A DNA stretch of 64,000 bases from Trujillonella endophytica (GTDB lineage: Bacteria > Actinomycetota > Actinomycetes > Mycobacteriales > Geodermatophilaceae), in the NCBI RefSeq assembly GCF_019799905.1, contig NZ_JABGCI010000002.1:124001-188000 (forward strand), given 5' to 3'. This document shows positions 46,963 to 55,951 of the stretch, piece by piece. The stretch's first letter is position 1; every line of letters begins with the position of its first letter. The notes below the pieces were generated by a model. It did not search any database. It was not told the origin of the DNA and saw only the letters and a list, made by a program, of their open reading frames with translations. The translations under genes were made by a program, and so were the position numbers.

Positions 46963-47352
46963 TCAGTCGGTGACGGGCAGCACCAGGAGCCGCAGCAGGC
47001 GGTCGGCCTCCGCGTCGGGGTCCGCGGTCAGCCCCGTGTGCACCGGACCGGCCTGGACGACGGTGCTGCGCGGCGCGGTGAGCCACCGGAACCGGGAACC
47101 GAGGGCCTCCCGGCCGGCCGCGCCCGAGGCGCCGTCGGCGGCGCACACGTCCGCGACGGCCTGCAGGGCCCGGGCGATCGCCCCGGCGTCGGCGGTCGGG
47201 TCCAGAGCGCGCAGCCGGTCGGGGTCCAGGTGCATCCGGGAGCCGAGGTAGTCCCGCTGCCGGCAGTAGACGAGGACGCCGGCGTTGAGGCACTCGCCGC
47301 GCTCCACCCGTGGCACCACCCGGAGGACGGCGTACTCGAAGGTGTCCCTCAC
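46963..47352 (-). CDS. DUF3037 protein
   Basis: 129 residues. Start VRDTFEYAVLRVVPRVERGECLNAGVLVYC is the family signature. Function unknown. GTG overlaps the stop of the HipA-like gene (GTGA), a gene pair repeated in many bacteria. No signal peptide or membrane helix. Confidence 0.85.
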   Translation of the reverse strand: MRDTFEYAVLRVVPRVERGECLNAGVLVYCRQRDYLGSRMHLDPDRLRALDPTADAGAIARALQAVADVCAADGASGAAGREALGSRFRWLTAPRSTVVQAGPVHTGLTADPDAEADRLLRLLVLPVTD

Positions 47353-48206
47353 CGCTGGGTCATCCCCTCGGGCGGGGGCGGGCCCAGCCACGCCGGGCGG
47401 TTCTGCCCCACGCGAGGGCGCTGCCGGCCGGCGCCTCCCGCGGCCGCCGCGGTGACGAGTCCGGGCAGCCACGCGTCGCGGGCGGCGAGGCGGGCCAGCA
47501 GCTGGTCGACGTAGCGCCGCCGCACCGCTTCCGGCGGCTCGTCGGGGTCCGGGCCCTCGAGCCACGCGTCGGGCACCCGCTCCAGCACCTGCTCGAGCAG
47601 CGGCCGGGTGATCCGCGGCGCGAGGCCGGCGTCGGCGGCGCGGACGTCCGGCGAGCACTCGACGAGCGCGTGCTGTGCGGCGTCGTAGGGGCGGGTGACC
47701 GCCGCCTCGGCGCCGGGCCAGTTGTGGTGGAAGGTCAGCGCGGCGCCGTGGTCGATGAGCTGGAGGCGGCCGTGCCAGAACAGCATGTTGGGGTTGCGCC
47801 AGGAGCGGTCGACGTTGCCGATCAGCGCGTCGAACCACAGCACCCGGCCGGCCAGCGCGGCGTCGACCTCGGCCACCCCCGCCTCGAGGTCCAGCGCGCC
47901 GGGCAGGTAGTCCAGGCCCAGGTTGACCCCCGCCGAGCGCTGCAGCAGCTCCTGGACCTCCTGGTCGGGCTCCCCCACGGCCAGCTCCGCGGCGACGTCC
48001 ACCGTGACCAGCGCGGGCACCGGGAGGGACAGCGCCCGGGCGAGTTCACCGCAGACCACCTCGGCGACCAGCACCCGCACACCCTGCCCGGCGGCGCGCC
48101 ACTTGACGACGTAGGTGCCCAGGTCGTCGGCCTCCATGAGCCCCGGCAGCGAGCCACCCTCGCGCAGCGGGGTGACGTAGCGGGTGGCGGTGACGGCGGG
48201 CAGCAC
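47349..48206 (-). CDS. HipA-like kinase-fold protein
   Basis: 285 residues. HipA-related core: YVVKWRAAGQGVRVLVAEVVCGELARALSLPVPA, RVLWFDALIGNVDRSWRNPNMLFWHGRLQLIDHGAALTF (catalytic-loop Asp/Asn and metal-binding Asp like those in HipA kinases). Long Pro/Gly/Arg tail at the C-terminus. GTG at 48206. No HipB-type antitoxin is adjacent; the partner is DUF3037. Could be a kinase acting on tRNA synthetase, or another target. Confidence 0.8.
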   Translation of the reverse strand: MLPAVTATRYVTPLREGGSLPGLMEADDLGTYVVKWRAAGQGVRVLVAEVVCGELARALSLPVPALVTVDVAAELAVGEPDQEVQELLQRSAGVNLGLDYLPGALDLEAGVAEVDAALAGRVLWFDALIGNVDRSWRNPNMLFWHGRLQLIDHGAALTFHHNWPGAEAAVTRPYDAAQHALVECSPDVRAADAGLAPRITRPLLEQVLERVPDAWLEGPDPDEPPEAVRRRYVDQLLARLAARDAWLPGLVTAAAAGGAGRQRPRVGQNRPAWLGPPPPEGMTQR

Positions 48207-48260
48207 AGTGCGGGCCAACCTATCCGGTGGCCGCCGGCCCGGGCAGCGCAGACTCGGGCC

Positions 48261-48806
48261 ATGGGACTGCTCCGTGCCGTGGACCCGGCCGACCTCGCCG
48301 ACGTGCCGTTCACCTATGCCGAGGTCGGGGCGACCGCGGATCCGGTGCTGCCCGCCGGCTACCGGCACTCGGGGCACGCCGCCGTCGTCGGCACGGGCCG
48401 GGCGGCGTTCGAGCGGACCGTCGCCGCGGTGTTCGGCTGGCGGGTGCAGCGTGGTGTCGGCCTGCGGGTGCGGGCGAGCGGCCCGCCCACCGAGCCCGGA
48501 ACGGTCGTCGTCCTCACCGCCGGGCTGGACCGGCTCGGCTACGACATCCCCTGCCGGGTCGTGTGGGCGCGCACCGAGGGCGACGAGCAGGGTTTCGCCT
48601 ACGGCACGCTGCCCGGTCACCCGGAGAGCGGCGAGGAGGCGTTCCTCGTCCGCATCGGCCCCTCCGGTGACGTGGCGGTCGAGCTGCGGGTCTTCTCCCG
48701 GCTGGCCACGCCCGCCGCCCGGCTGGCCGGGCCGCTCGCGTGGGGGATGCAGTCGCTGGCCACGAGGCGCTACCTGGCCACCCTGCGCGCGGCCGCCCGC
48801 GGCTGA
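48261..48806 (+). CDS. DUF1990 protein
   Basis: 181 residues. Typical DUF1990: FTYAEVGATADPVLPAGYRHSGH, VFGWRVQRGVGLRV and FAYGTLPGHPESGEEAFLVRIGPSGDVAVELRVFSRLATPAARLAGPL. Beta-barrel-like fold, function unknown. ATG at 48261, divergent from the HipA-like gene over 54 bp. Confidence 0.87.
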   Translation: MGLLRAVDPADLADVPFTYAEVGATADPVLPAGYRHSGHAAVVGTGRAAFERTVAAVFGWRVQRGVGLRVRASGPPTEPGTVVVLTAGLDRLGYDIPCRVVWARTEGDEQGFAYGTLPGHPESGEEAFLVRIGPSGDVAVELRVFSRLATPAARLAGPLAWGMQSLATRRYLATLRAAARG

Positions 48807-48925
48807 GCGGTCAGCCCTCCCGGCGCGCGGCGACCGCCGCCGCGTTGCGCTCGACGAGGTCCTCCGGCCGATGAGTTGCGGCGGCGGAGGCCGTCCTCCC
48901 AGGGGACCGACATCGAGGAGGCGGC

Positions 48926-50080
48926 ATGGGGCTGGCGGAGGACGTCGAGGCGGTGGTGGCCCGCGCGGTCGCCGACGACCAGGTGCCGGGTGCGGTGTGG
49001 CTGGCCTCCCGCGGCGGCGAGGTCGCGCGGGGCGCCGCCGGGACGCACGCCCCCGGGCGGGACGACGCGGTGCGCCCCGACTCGGTCTTCCGGCTGTCCT
49101 CGACGACCAAGCCGATCGTGGCCGCCGCCGCTCTCGCGCTGGTCGACGACGGGGCCCTCACGCTCGACGAGCCGGTCGACCGGCTCCTGCCCGAGCTGGC
49201 CGGCCGGGTGGTGCTCGCCGACCCGGCCGACGCCTCCGCGGGCACCGTCCCGGCCCGGCGGCCGATCAGCGTGCGCGACGTCCTGACCTTCCGGCTGGGG
49301 CTGGGCATCGACTTCACCGCGCCCTGGCCGACGCCCACGCTCGCGGCGCTGGCGGAGACCGGGCTGCCTGCCGGCCCACCTCGGCCCCAGGCCGCGCCCC
49401 CGCCCGACGAGTGGCTGCGCCTGGTGGCGACCGTGCCCCTGGCGTACCAGCCGGGCGAGCGCTGGCTCTACCACCTGGGCGCGAGCGTCCTGGGCGTGCT
49501 CATGGCGCGGGCCACCGGGCGCCCGCTGCCCACGGTGCTGGCCGAGCGGGTGCTGGCCCCGCTGGGCATGCGCGACACGGGGTTCGGCGTCCCGGAGCAC
49601 GCCCGCGGCAGGCTGGGCCCGCACTGGACCCCGCCCGGCGAGGACGGCCGCCGCGACTGCTACGACCCGGCGGACGGCCAGTGGGCCCGCCCGCCGGCGT
49701 TCCCCGACGGCGGCGACGGGCTGGTGTCCACCGTCGACGACGTGGCGGCGTTCGCGGCGATGCTGTCGGCGGGCGGTCGCGCCCCCGACGGCCGGCGGGT
49801 GCTCGCCGAGGCGACCGTGGCGGCGATGCTCACCGAGCAGGTCGGCCCGGTCGACGACGAGGGCGGCGGCTGGGGCCTGGGGCTCGGCGTCCGGCGCGCC
49901 GACGAGCCCGGCGGCCGGTCGGCGGGCTCCTTCGGCTGGGACGGCGGACTGGGCAGCTCGTGGTGGACCGACCCGGTCACCGGCGCGACCGCCGTGCTGC
50001 TGACCAACCAGATGTGGGCGTCACCGCAGCCGCCGGCGGTCTTCGACGCCTTCCGGGCGGCCGTGTTCGGGCCGCGCTGA
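48926..50080 (+). CDS. Beta-lactamase-family serine hydrolase
   Basis: 384 residues, class C-like fold. SxxK motif S59-T-T-K62 (FRLSSTTKP), Y-x-x motif in PGERWLYHLGASVLGVLM, and a C-terminal FGWDGGLGSSWWTDP replacing KTG. No signal peptide, so likely intracellular or an esterase/peptidase rather than drug resistance. ATG after GAGGAGG at 48914-48920. Preceded by a possible gene remnant (see findings). Confidence 0.85.
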   Translation: MGLAEDVEAVVARAVADDQVPGAVWLASRGGEVARGAAGTHAPGRDDAVRPDSVFRLSSTTKPIVAAAALALVDDGALTLDEPVDRLLPELAGRVVLADPADASAGTVPARRPISVRDVLTFRLGLGIDFTAPWPTPTLAALAETGLPAGPPRPQAAPPPDEWLRLVATVPLAYQPGERWLYHLGASVLGVLMARATGRPLPTVLAERVLAPLGMRDTGFGVPEHARGRLGPHWTPPGEDGRRDCYDPADGQWARPPAFPDGGDGLVSTVDDVAAFAAMLSAGGRAPDGRRVLAEATVAAMLTEQVGPVDDEGGGWGLGLGVRRADEPGGRSAGSFGWDGGLGSSWWTDPVTGATAVLLTNQMWASPQPPAVFDAFRAAVFGPR

Positions 50081-50084
50081 GGGC

Positions 50085-50451
50085 GCTGTCCGACGATCTC
50101 CCCGTAGGAGTCCCTGCGGCGGATCCGGCCGTCCGGCGCCAGGTCGAACAGGTCGCACTCCGGACGCGGAGCCGCTCACCCGCCGTGGACGTCCCGGTCA
50201 GGAGCCGGCGGACACCGCGTGGTCGCGGCAGGTCCACTGCTCGCCCTCGCCGTGGTGGACGTCGGGGATCCCGGCGAACCGCGCAGCGAGTCCCTCCCGC
50301 ACGGCCGCACGGCCGGTGGAGCGCGTTCCCCACGGATCGGCGCCGCGCGGGGTCTCCAGCACGCAGTCGTCGGTGGAGGAGGTCATGATCCGGCCGAGGT
50401 CGTGCCGTCGGAGGCCGCCAGGAGGTCGCGGAGCGTCTGCTCGTCCGTCAC
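50085..50451 (-). pseudogene. Decayed SnoaL-like (NTF2-fold) gene
   Basis: Start GTG at 50451 reads VTDEQTLRDLLAASDG, then frames jump: HDLGRIMTSSTDDCVLETPRGADPWG and STGRAAVREGLAARFAGIPDVHHGEGEQW in a second frame, LLTGTSTAGERLRVRS in a third, and CDLFDLAPDGRIRRRDSYGEI in a fourth step. Put together they make a full SnoaL-like protein of ~120 residues. At least three frameshifts, so a real pseudogene. Covers most of the 422 bp between the serine hydrolase and ABC permease genes; nothing else seen there. Confidence 0.8.
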
Positions 50452-50502
50452 GCGCCGCCCCTCCCGCGGCACGTGCGCCTCCGGGGAGGGCCGTGCGTCC
50501 CG

Positions 50503-51246
50503 TCAGACGTCCCGGCGCTCCAGCAGCAGGGCACCCAGGCCCCAGGCCGCCGCCGCCCACGCCGCGGTGACCGTCAGGCCGACCGGCCAGACGGTGGCGA
50601 CGGCGAGGAAGGGGTCCTCCCCCACCCGCAGCGCCGGCAGCCCCTGCGAGGCCAGCGACGCCCACCGGCCGCCGGCCAGGGCGAGCGCCGGCGGCAGCAC
50701 GAACACCAGCGCCATCCCCAGACCGACGCCGCCGGCAGTCGCCCGCAACAGGGCCCCGAGCCCGACCGCCAGCACGGTGACCCCGACCGCGCCCGCGACC
50801 TGGAGGCCCAGTCCCCGCAGCACCGCAGGGTCGGTCAGCGACACCCCGCCGGGCACCGCCACGAGCACCCGCGCCGCCACCGCGCAGGCGACGGCGAGCA
50901 CCGCGGTGAGCAGCGCCGCCCACGCCGCGACGACGGCGGTGGTGGCCGCCAGCCACGCCGTCCGGCGGGGCACCGCGACGAGCGCGGAGACCGCGCTGCC
51001 GGTGCCGAACTCCGCGCTCACCGCGAGCACGCCCAGGACGACCAGGACGACCAGCACGAGCTGCCCGAACCCGAAGCCGGTGAGCGCCACGCCGACCGCG
51101 ACGTCGGCCCGCGACGACGACGGCGTGGCGGCCGCGGCCAGCCAGCCGAAGCCCCCGACGACGGTGAGGTAGACGGCGGTGCACCACCACGTCGAGCGCA
51201 CCGACGCCAGCCGGGTCCAGGCGCTGCCCAGCAGGTCGGCGGTCAC
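50503..51246 (-). CDS. ABC exporter permease
   Basis: 247 residues with six hydrophobic helices (STWWCTAVYLTVVGGFGWLA first), ABC-2 type. LLGSAWTRLASVRSTWWC and LVLVVLVVLGVLAVSAEFGTG resemble NatB/YhfI-like antibiotic or lipid exporters. GTG overlaps the ATPase stop (GTGA). Its ATPase gene is frameshifted, so the transporter may be inactive unless another ATPase serves it. Confidence 0.8.
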   Translation of the reverse strand: MTADLLGSAWTRLASVRSTWWCTAVYLTVVGGFGWLAAAATPSSSRADVAVGVALTGFGFGQLVLVVLVVLGVLAVSAEFGTGSAVSALVAVPRRTAWLAATTAVVAAWAALLTAVLAVACAVAARVLVAVPGGVSLTDPAVLRGLGLQVAGAVGVTVLAVGLGALLRATAGGVGLGMALVFVLPPALALAGGRWASLASQGLPALRVGEDPFLAVATVWPVGLTVTAAWAAAAWGLGALLLERRDV

Positions 51247-52147
51247 GTCGTCGGTCCGGCTCGGTACTCGACCTCGTCGCCGGTCAGCGCCAGGTACGCC
51301 GCCTCCAGCGAGGCGACCACCCGGCTCAGTTCGTGCACCGGGACCCCGGCGGCGAAGGCCACCTCCCCGACGGCGGCCGGGTCCAGGCCCTCCACCCGCA
51401 GCGCGCCGTCCGGCTCCGGCCGCACCCGCCCGCCGGCCGCGCGCAGCGCCGGGGCCAGCAGCGGGGCGCGCGGCGTGCGCACCCTGACCGCGGCGGACGC
51501 GCCGAGCAGCTCCGCCATCGGGACGTCGGCCAGCAGGCGGCCGCGGCCGAGCACCACCAGGTGGTCGGCGGTGTCCTCCATCTCGCTCATGAGGTGGCTG
51601 GAGACCAGCACCGTCCGCCCCTCGGCCGCCAGCCCGCGGAGCAGCTCGCGGACCCAGCGGATGCCCTCGGGGTCCAGACCGTTGACCGGCTCGTCGAGCA
51701 GCAGCACCTCGGGGTCGCCCAGCAGCGCGGCGGCGATGCCCAGCCGCTGGCCCATCCCGAGGGAGAAGCCGCCGACCCGGTCGTACGCCACCGCATGGAG
51801 GCCCACCAGGTCGATCACCTCGGCGACCCGCCGGCCGGGCAGCCCGTTGGACCGGGCGAGCGCCAGCAGGTGCGCGTGCGCCGTCCGCCCGGGGTGGCGG
51901 GCCCGGGGGTCCACCAGTCACCCACCCGGCGCAACGGCCGGTCCAGCCTGCGGTAGGGCACGCCGAGCACGGTCGCCGTCCCGGCGGTGGGCCGGGCCAG
52001 GCCGAGCACGCAGCGCATCGTCGTCGTCTTGCCCGACCCGTTCGGGCCCAGGAAGCCGGTGACCCGGCCGGGCTCGACGCGGACGGTGAGGTCGTCGACG
52101 GCGACGCGGTCGCGGAAGACCTTCGTCAGCCCGTCGAGCTCGATCAC
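51243..52147 (-). pseudogene. ABC exporter ATPase split by a -1 frameshift
   Basis: From GTG 52147 the first frame encodes [21 protein letters not shown] and Walker [12 protein letters not shown], then runs off into [12 protein letters not shown] and stops at 51815. The second frame (51914-51243) continues [17 protein letters not shown], has signature FSLGMGQRLGIAAALLG, Walker B VLLLDEPVNGLDPEG and the C-terminal domain. One missing base near 51925 (GGTGACTGGTGG) separates them; adding one restores ~302 residues. Could be a true inactivation or a sequencing slip. Confidence 0.75.
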
Positions 52148-52195
52148 GCCGCGATCATGGCGACCCGACGACCGCGGGAGGGGAAGGCGCGGCGG

Positions 52196-53014
52196 TCAGT
52201 CCCCCGCGCGCACCGCGGCCCGCTCCCGCTGGATGAGCTCCTTGCTGCGCAGCAGCCGGAGGAACGTCACCACGAACAGCCCGCCGACGACGTTGAGCAG
52301 CGTCGTGTACCAGAACCAGCCGAGCCAGTCGGCGTAGTCCATCGGCCCGCCGGCGTGGATGGCGCCGAAGATGATCAACGAGTCCAGGATGCTGTGGAAC
52401 AGCACCAGGCCGGCCAGGAGGAACGCACCGGCCACGGCGGCGGCGAGCTTGCCGGCCTCGGAGTCGGCGCCGTGCTGCATCCGGGTCATGAGCGTGATGA
52501 AGGCGCCCGCCAGCAGGGCCAGGCAGACCGCCGTCAGGTCCAGCGGCGCGTCGACGAAGGTCCGCGCCGACTCGACGGCCGTGACCCCGAGCTCCGGCAG
52601 GGCGTGGACGACCAGCCACATCACCACCCAGCCGCCGGCGAGGTTGGCGACCAGCGTCCCGGCCCACAGCTTCGCCAGCTGCCCGGGGCCGGCGCGCCCG
52701 GCCACCACCGCCGTGACGGGCACGAGGAAGCCCTCGGTGAAGAGCTCGCTGCGCGCCAGCATGAGAGCGATGAAACCGATGCTGAACGCGAGGCCCGCCA
52801 GCAGGTGGCTGCGGGTCTCGGCGTAGACGGCGAGCAGCGCGACCACGCCCGCGCCCACCTCCAGGCCGCCCGCGAAGCCGGTGGTGAGCACCTCGCGCCA
52901 CGACCGGTGCAGCCTCTGGGCGCCCTCGTCGACGATGCGGTCGAAGGCCTCGGCGACCTCGTCCTCCACGGGTGCGTCGGTCTCGCCCAGTTCCTCGCGC
53001 GTGCTGTCGGCCAC
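52196..53014 (-). CDS. Formate/nitrite transporter (FNT) family channel
   Basis: 272 residues with six helices. An acidic cytoplasmic N-terminus (~1-45), then REVLTTGFAGGLEVGAGVVALLAV, ARSELFTEGFLVPVTAVV and KLWAGTLVANLAGGWVVMW typical of the FNT fold. GTG at 53014 with GAGGAG 5-10 nt upstream is better than the ATG at 53026. Transport of formate, nitrite, hydrosulfide or another small anion; substrate unknown. Divergent from katE. Confidence 0.85.
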   Translation of the reverse strand: MADSTREELGETDAPVEDEVAEAFDRIVDEGAQRLHRSWREVLTTGFAGGLEVGAGVVALLAVYAETRSHLLAGLAFSIGFIALMLARSELFTEGFLVPVTAVVAGRAGPGQLAKLWAGTLVANLAGGWVVMWLVVHALPELGVTAVESARTFVDAPLDLTAVCLALLAGAFITLMTRMQHGADSEAGKLAAAVAGAFLLAGLVLFHSILDSLIIFGAIHAGGPMDYADWLGWFWYTTLLNVVGGLFVVTFLRLLRSKELIQRERAAVRAGD

Positions 53015-53117
53015 GGGTCTCCTCACCCTCGGCGCCGGTCCGGCGGTCCTGGCCGGGGTCGCGCACCGGCCGACCTACCCGGTGCCGTCGATCCGACACC
53101 GGGGGCTGCCGCCTCCG

Positions 53118-53149
53118 CGGGCCGTCCCATCAGCAGGGACGGCCCGTTT
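53118..53149 (+). terminator. Intrinsic-terminator-like hairpin in the katE leader
   Basis: CGGGCCGTCCC pairs perfectly with GGGACGGCCCG around ATCAGCA, followed by TTT. It lies 66-97 bp ahead of the katE start with no plus-strand gene upstream, so if it is transcribed it ends or attenuates the katE leader itself. Confidence 0.6.
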
Positions 53150-53214
53150 CCGCAGGTGAGCGCGGCGGGTACCCGGCGGTCGTCGAAGACAACGACCCAT
53201 GTCTGGAGTACCGC

Positions 53215-55335
53215 ATGCCCCCCGAGCGCCAGTCCGACCAGTCCGCTCCCGCCCCGGTCAGCCCGACGGGAGTCGCCTACGAGGGCCCGCGCGAGGGCCG
53301 GGACCCCCGCGGCCAGTCCGGCGACGTCCTCACCACGCCCAACGGGGTGCGGATCCCCGACAGCGACCACTCGCTCAAGGCGGGGCCGCGCGGCCCGGTC
53401 CTCCTGGAGGACTTCCACCTGCGCGAGAAGATCATGCACTTCGACCACGAGCGCATCCCGGAGCGCGTGGTCCACGCCCGCGGCGCCGGCGCGCACGGCG
53501 TCTTCACCGCCTACGGCACCGCCGGGAAGCTGACCCGCGCCGCCGTCCTGGCCGAGAAGGGCCTCGAGACGCCGGTGTTCGTGCGCTTCAGCACGGTGCT
53601 CGGCTCGCGCGGCGCGGCCGACACGGTGCGCGACACCCGCGGGTTCGCGACGAAGTTCTACACGAAGGAAGGGACCTGGGACCTGGTCGGCAACAACATG
53701 CCGGTCTTCTTCATCCAGGACGCGATCAAGTTCCCCGACATCATCCACGCCGCCAAGCCGCACCCCGACCGGGAGATCCCGCAGGCCCAGTCGGCGCACG
53801 ACACCTTCTGGGACTTCGTCACCCTCCACACCGAGGCGACCCACCACACGATCTGGAACATGAGCGACCGGGGCATCCCGCGCAGCTACCGGACGATGGA
53901 GGGCTTCGGCGTCCACACCTTCCGGCTGGTGAACGCCGACCGGGAGACCGCCCTGGTCAAGTTCCACTGGAAGCCGAAGCTGGGCGTGCACTCCCTGACC
54001 TGGGAGGAGGCGCAGCTCGCCGCCGGGTTCGACCCCGACTTCCACCGCCGCGACCTCTACGACGCCATCGAGAACGGCGCCTTCCCCGAGTGGGAGCTCG
54101 GCGTGCAGGTCTTCCCCGACACCCCGGAGGAGACCTTCGAGGGCATCGACCTGCTGGACCCGACCAAGATCGTGCCGGAGGAGCTCGCGCCGGTGCAGCC
54201 GATCGGGAAGCTGGTGCTCAACGCCAACCCGACGAACTTCTTCGCCGAGACCGAGCAGGTGGCCTTCCACACCGGCCACCTGGTGCCGGGCATCGAGCCG
54301 ACCAACGACCCCCTGCTGGCCGGCCGCAACTTCTCCTACCTGGACACACAGCTGAGCCGCCTCGGCGGGCCCAACTTCACCCAGATCCCGATCAACCGGC
54401 CGCACGCCCCGGTCAACGACAACACCCGGGACGGCTTCCACCAGCACGCCGTGCACACCGGGCAGGCGCCGTACACGCCCAACAGCGTCGACGACGGCAG
54501 CCCGTTCCCCGCGGAGTGGGAGGACGCCGCCTACGTCCAGGTGCCGCGGCCGGTGAACGGCGAGGTGGGCCGCACCGCGCCGGCCTCCTTCGACGACCAC
54601 TTCTCCCAGGCGGCGATGTTCTACGCCAGCCTGACCAGCATCGAGCAGCAGCACATCGCCGACGCGTACACCTTCGAGCTCGGCAAGGTCTACGAGCAGG
54701 GCATCAAGGAGCGCGCCCTGACCGTGCTGGCGAAGATCGACGCCGACCTGTGCGCGCAGGTGGCGGCGGGCCTCGGCCTGCCGGCACCGGCACCCGAGCC
54801 CGTGGAGCCCGGCGTCCTCTCCCCCACCCTCCGTCAGATCAAGCCGACGCCGTTCCCGATCGCCGGCCGGATCGTCGGTGTGGTGGCCGGACCGGGTGCC
54901 GACCTGAAGGGCATCGCCGAGCTGCGCAAGGCCCTCGAGGCCGAGGGCGCGCTGCTGCGGGTCATCGCCCCGCACGGCGGGCAGCTGGTCGACGGCAAGG
55001 ACGTCGAGATCGTGGAGCGCACCTTCGCCACCGGCCGGTCGATCGAGTTCGACGCGATCGTGGTCGCCGACGGCGCTCCGAAGGACGGCGACTTCCGGGC
55101 CGTCACGATGCTGCAGGAGGCCTTCCGCCACCTGAAGGGCGTCGGCGCCTGGGGCGACGGCGTGGAGGTGCTGCGCGCCGCCGGCATCGACCCCGAGGCG
55201 CCCGGCGTGATCACCGGCCCGAGCGCGAACGCGGCCATGGCGGCGGAGACCGTCGCGGCCCTGGGCATGCACCGCGCCTGGGACCGCACGCCGCTGGTGA
55301 CCAACAACGTGGTGCCGCCGGCGCCCGTCGGGTGA
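53215..55335 (+). CDS. katE: Large-subunit (clade 2) catalase with DJ-1/PfpI-like C-terminal domain
   Basis: 706 residues, HPII-like. Catalytic His near 85 (RVVHARGAGAHGVF), Asn in VGNNMPVFFIQD (~160), proximal heme Tyr in FSYLDTQLSRLG (~375). Residues ~545-706 form the class I glutamine amidotransferase-like domain (RIVGVVAGPGADLKGIAELR). Disproportionates H2O2 in the cytoplasm. ATG at 53215 with GGAG at 53203. Preceded by an unusual hairpin and followed by family 2 palindromes. Confidence 0.94.
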   Translation: MPPERQSDQSAPAPVSPTGVAYEGPREGRDPRGQSGDVLTTPNGVRIPDSDHSLKAGPRGPVLLEDFHLREKIMHFDHERIPERVVHARGAGAHGVFTAYGTAGKLTRAAVLAEKGLETPVFVRFSTVLGSRGAADTVRDTRGFATKFYTKEGTWDLVGNNMPVFFIQDAIKFPDIIHAAKPHPDREIPQAQSAHDTFWDFVTLHTEATHHTIWNMSDRGIPRSYRTMEGFGVHTFRLVNADRETALVKFHWKPKLGVHSLTWEEAQLAAGFDPDFHRRDLYDAIENGAFPEWELGVQVFPDTPEETFEGIDLLDPTKIVPEELAPVQPIGKLVLNANPTNFFAETEQVAFHTGHLVPGIEPTNDPLLAGRNFSYLDTQLSRLGGPNFTQIPINRPHAPVNDNTRDGFHQHAVHTGQAPYTPNSVDDGSPFPAEWEDAAYVQVPRPVNGEVGRTAPASFDDHFSQAAMFYASLTSIEQQHIADAYTFELGKVYEQGIKERALTVLAKIDADLCAQVAAGLGLPAPAPEPVEPGVLSPTLRQIKPTPFPIAGRIVGVVAGPGADLKGIAELRKALEAEGALLRVIAPHGGQLVDGKDVEIVERTFATGRSIEFDAIVVADGAPKDGDFRAVTMLQEAFRHLKGVGAWGDGVEVLRAAGIDPEAPGVITGPSANAAMAAETVAALGMHRAWDRTPLVTNNVVPPAPVG

Positions 55336-55340
55336 GTCGC

Positions 55341-55425
55341 GGGGATCAGGGTCCCTGATCCCCGGGCGTCCTCCCTCACCGTGCACCGTGAGGGAGGACG
55401 CCGCACGATCAGGGACCCTGATCGT
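55341..55425. repeat. Family 2 palindromic element, copy E
   Basis: Three hairpins in a row: GGGGATCAGG/CCTGATCCCC (55341-55363), GCGTCCTCCCTCAC/GTGAGGGAGGACGC (55366-55402) and ACGATCAGG/CCTGATCGT (55405-55425). The same CCTCCCTCACCG...GAGGGAGGACGCC and GATCAGG modules make copy D at 30493. Between convergent katE and a GNAT gene; probably a terminator too. Confidence 0.75.
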
Positions 55426-55432
55426 CGCCGCC

Positions 55433-55951
55433 TCACAGCCGGTGGAGCAGCAGGACCTCGTCGCGGTCGTCGCCGGGGGCCACCCGGATCGCGCCCGGCA
55501 TCCGGCCGAAGACCTCGTAGCCGAGCTGCTCGTAGAAGCGCTCCAGCCCGTAGCCCCCGCGCACGGTCAGGTGCAGGAACTCCAGCCCGCGGGCGCGGGC
55601 GACGTCGTGCACGCCGGCCATGAGCACCCGCCCCAGCCCCTGCCCCTGGCGGGACGGGTGCACCTGCACCCGCAGCACGGTCGCCCAGTGCCGGCGCAGC
55701 GGGCTGATCGAGGTGGAGAGCGCGGCGAAGCCGGCCACCTCGCCGTCCACGCGGAGCAGGCAGAGTGTCTGCGACCCCGCGTGCACCCGCTCGACCAGGG
55801 CGTCGAGCAACGGCGCGACGACCTCCGGGGTGACGGGCGCGACGAAGCCCACGGCGCCGCCCGCGTTGGTGACCTCGGTCCACAGCTGCAGCAGGGTGGC
55901 GCGGAGGTCGTCGTCCACGCGGGTGGACGCGGTGACCTCGGCGTGCGGCAT
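55433..55951 (-). CDS. GNAT acetyltransferase
   Basis: 172 residues. Acetyl-CoA loop VQVHPSRQGQGLGRVLMAGVHDVAR near 93-117, and closing LERFYEQLGYEVFGRMPG. Substrate unknown. ATG at 55951 with no strong ribosome site. Divergent from the M1 peptidase gene over 126 bp. Confidence 0.88.
   Translation of the reverse strand: MPHAEVTASTRVDDDLRATLLQLWTEVTNAGGAVGFVAPVTPEVVAPLLDALVERVHAGSQTLCLLRVDGEVAGFAALSTSISPLRRHWATVLRVQVHPSRQGQGLGRVLMAGVHDVARARGLEFLHLTVRGGYGLERFYEQLGYEVFGRMPGAIRVAPGDDRDEVLLLHRL

Noticed and set aside
48926..50080. Beta-lactam resistance gene
   Set aside because: It has an SxxK motif but no signal peptide and no KTG, and resembles intracellular esterase/peptidase relatives.
53023..55386. 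Long antisense frame across katE
   Set aside because: Same GC artefact; katE on the plus strand has full catalase motifs.
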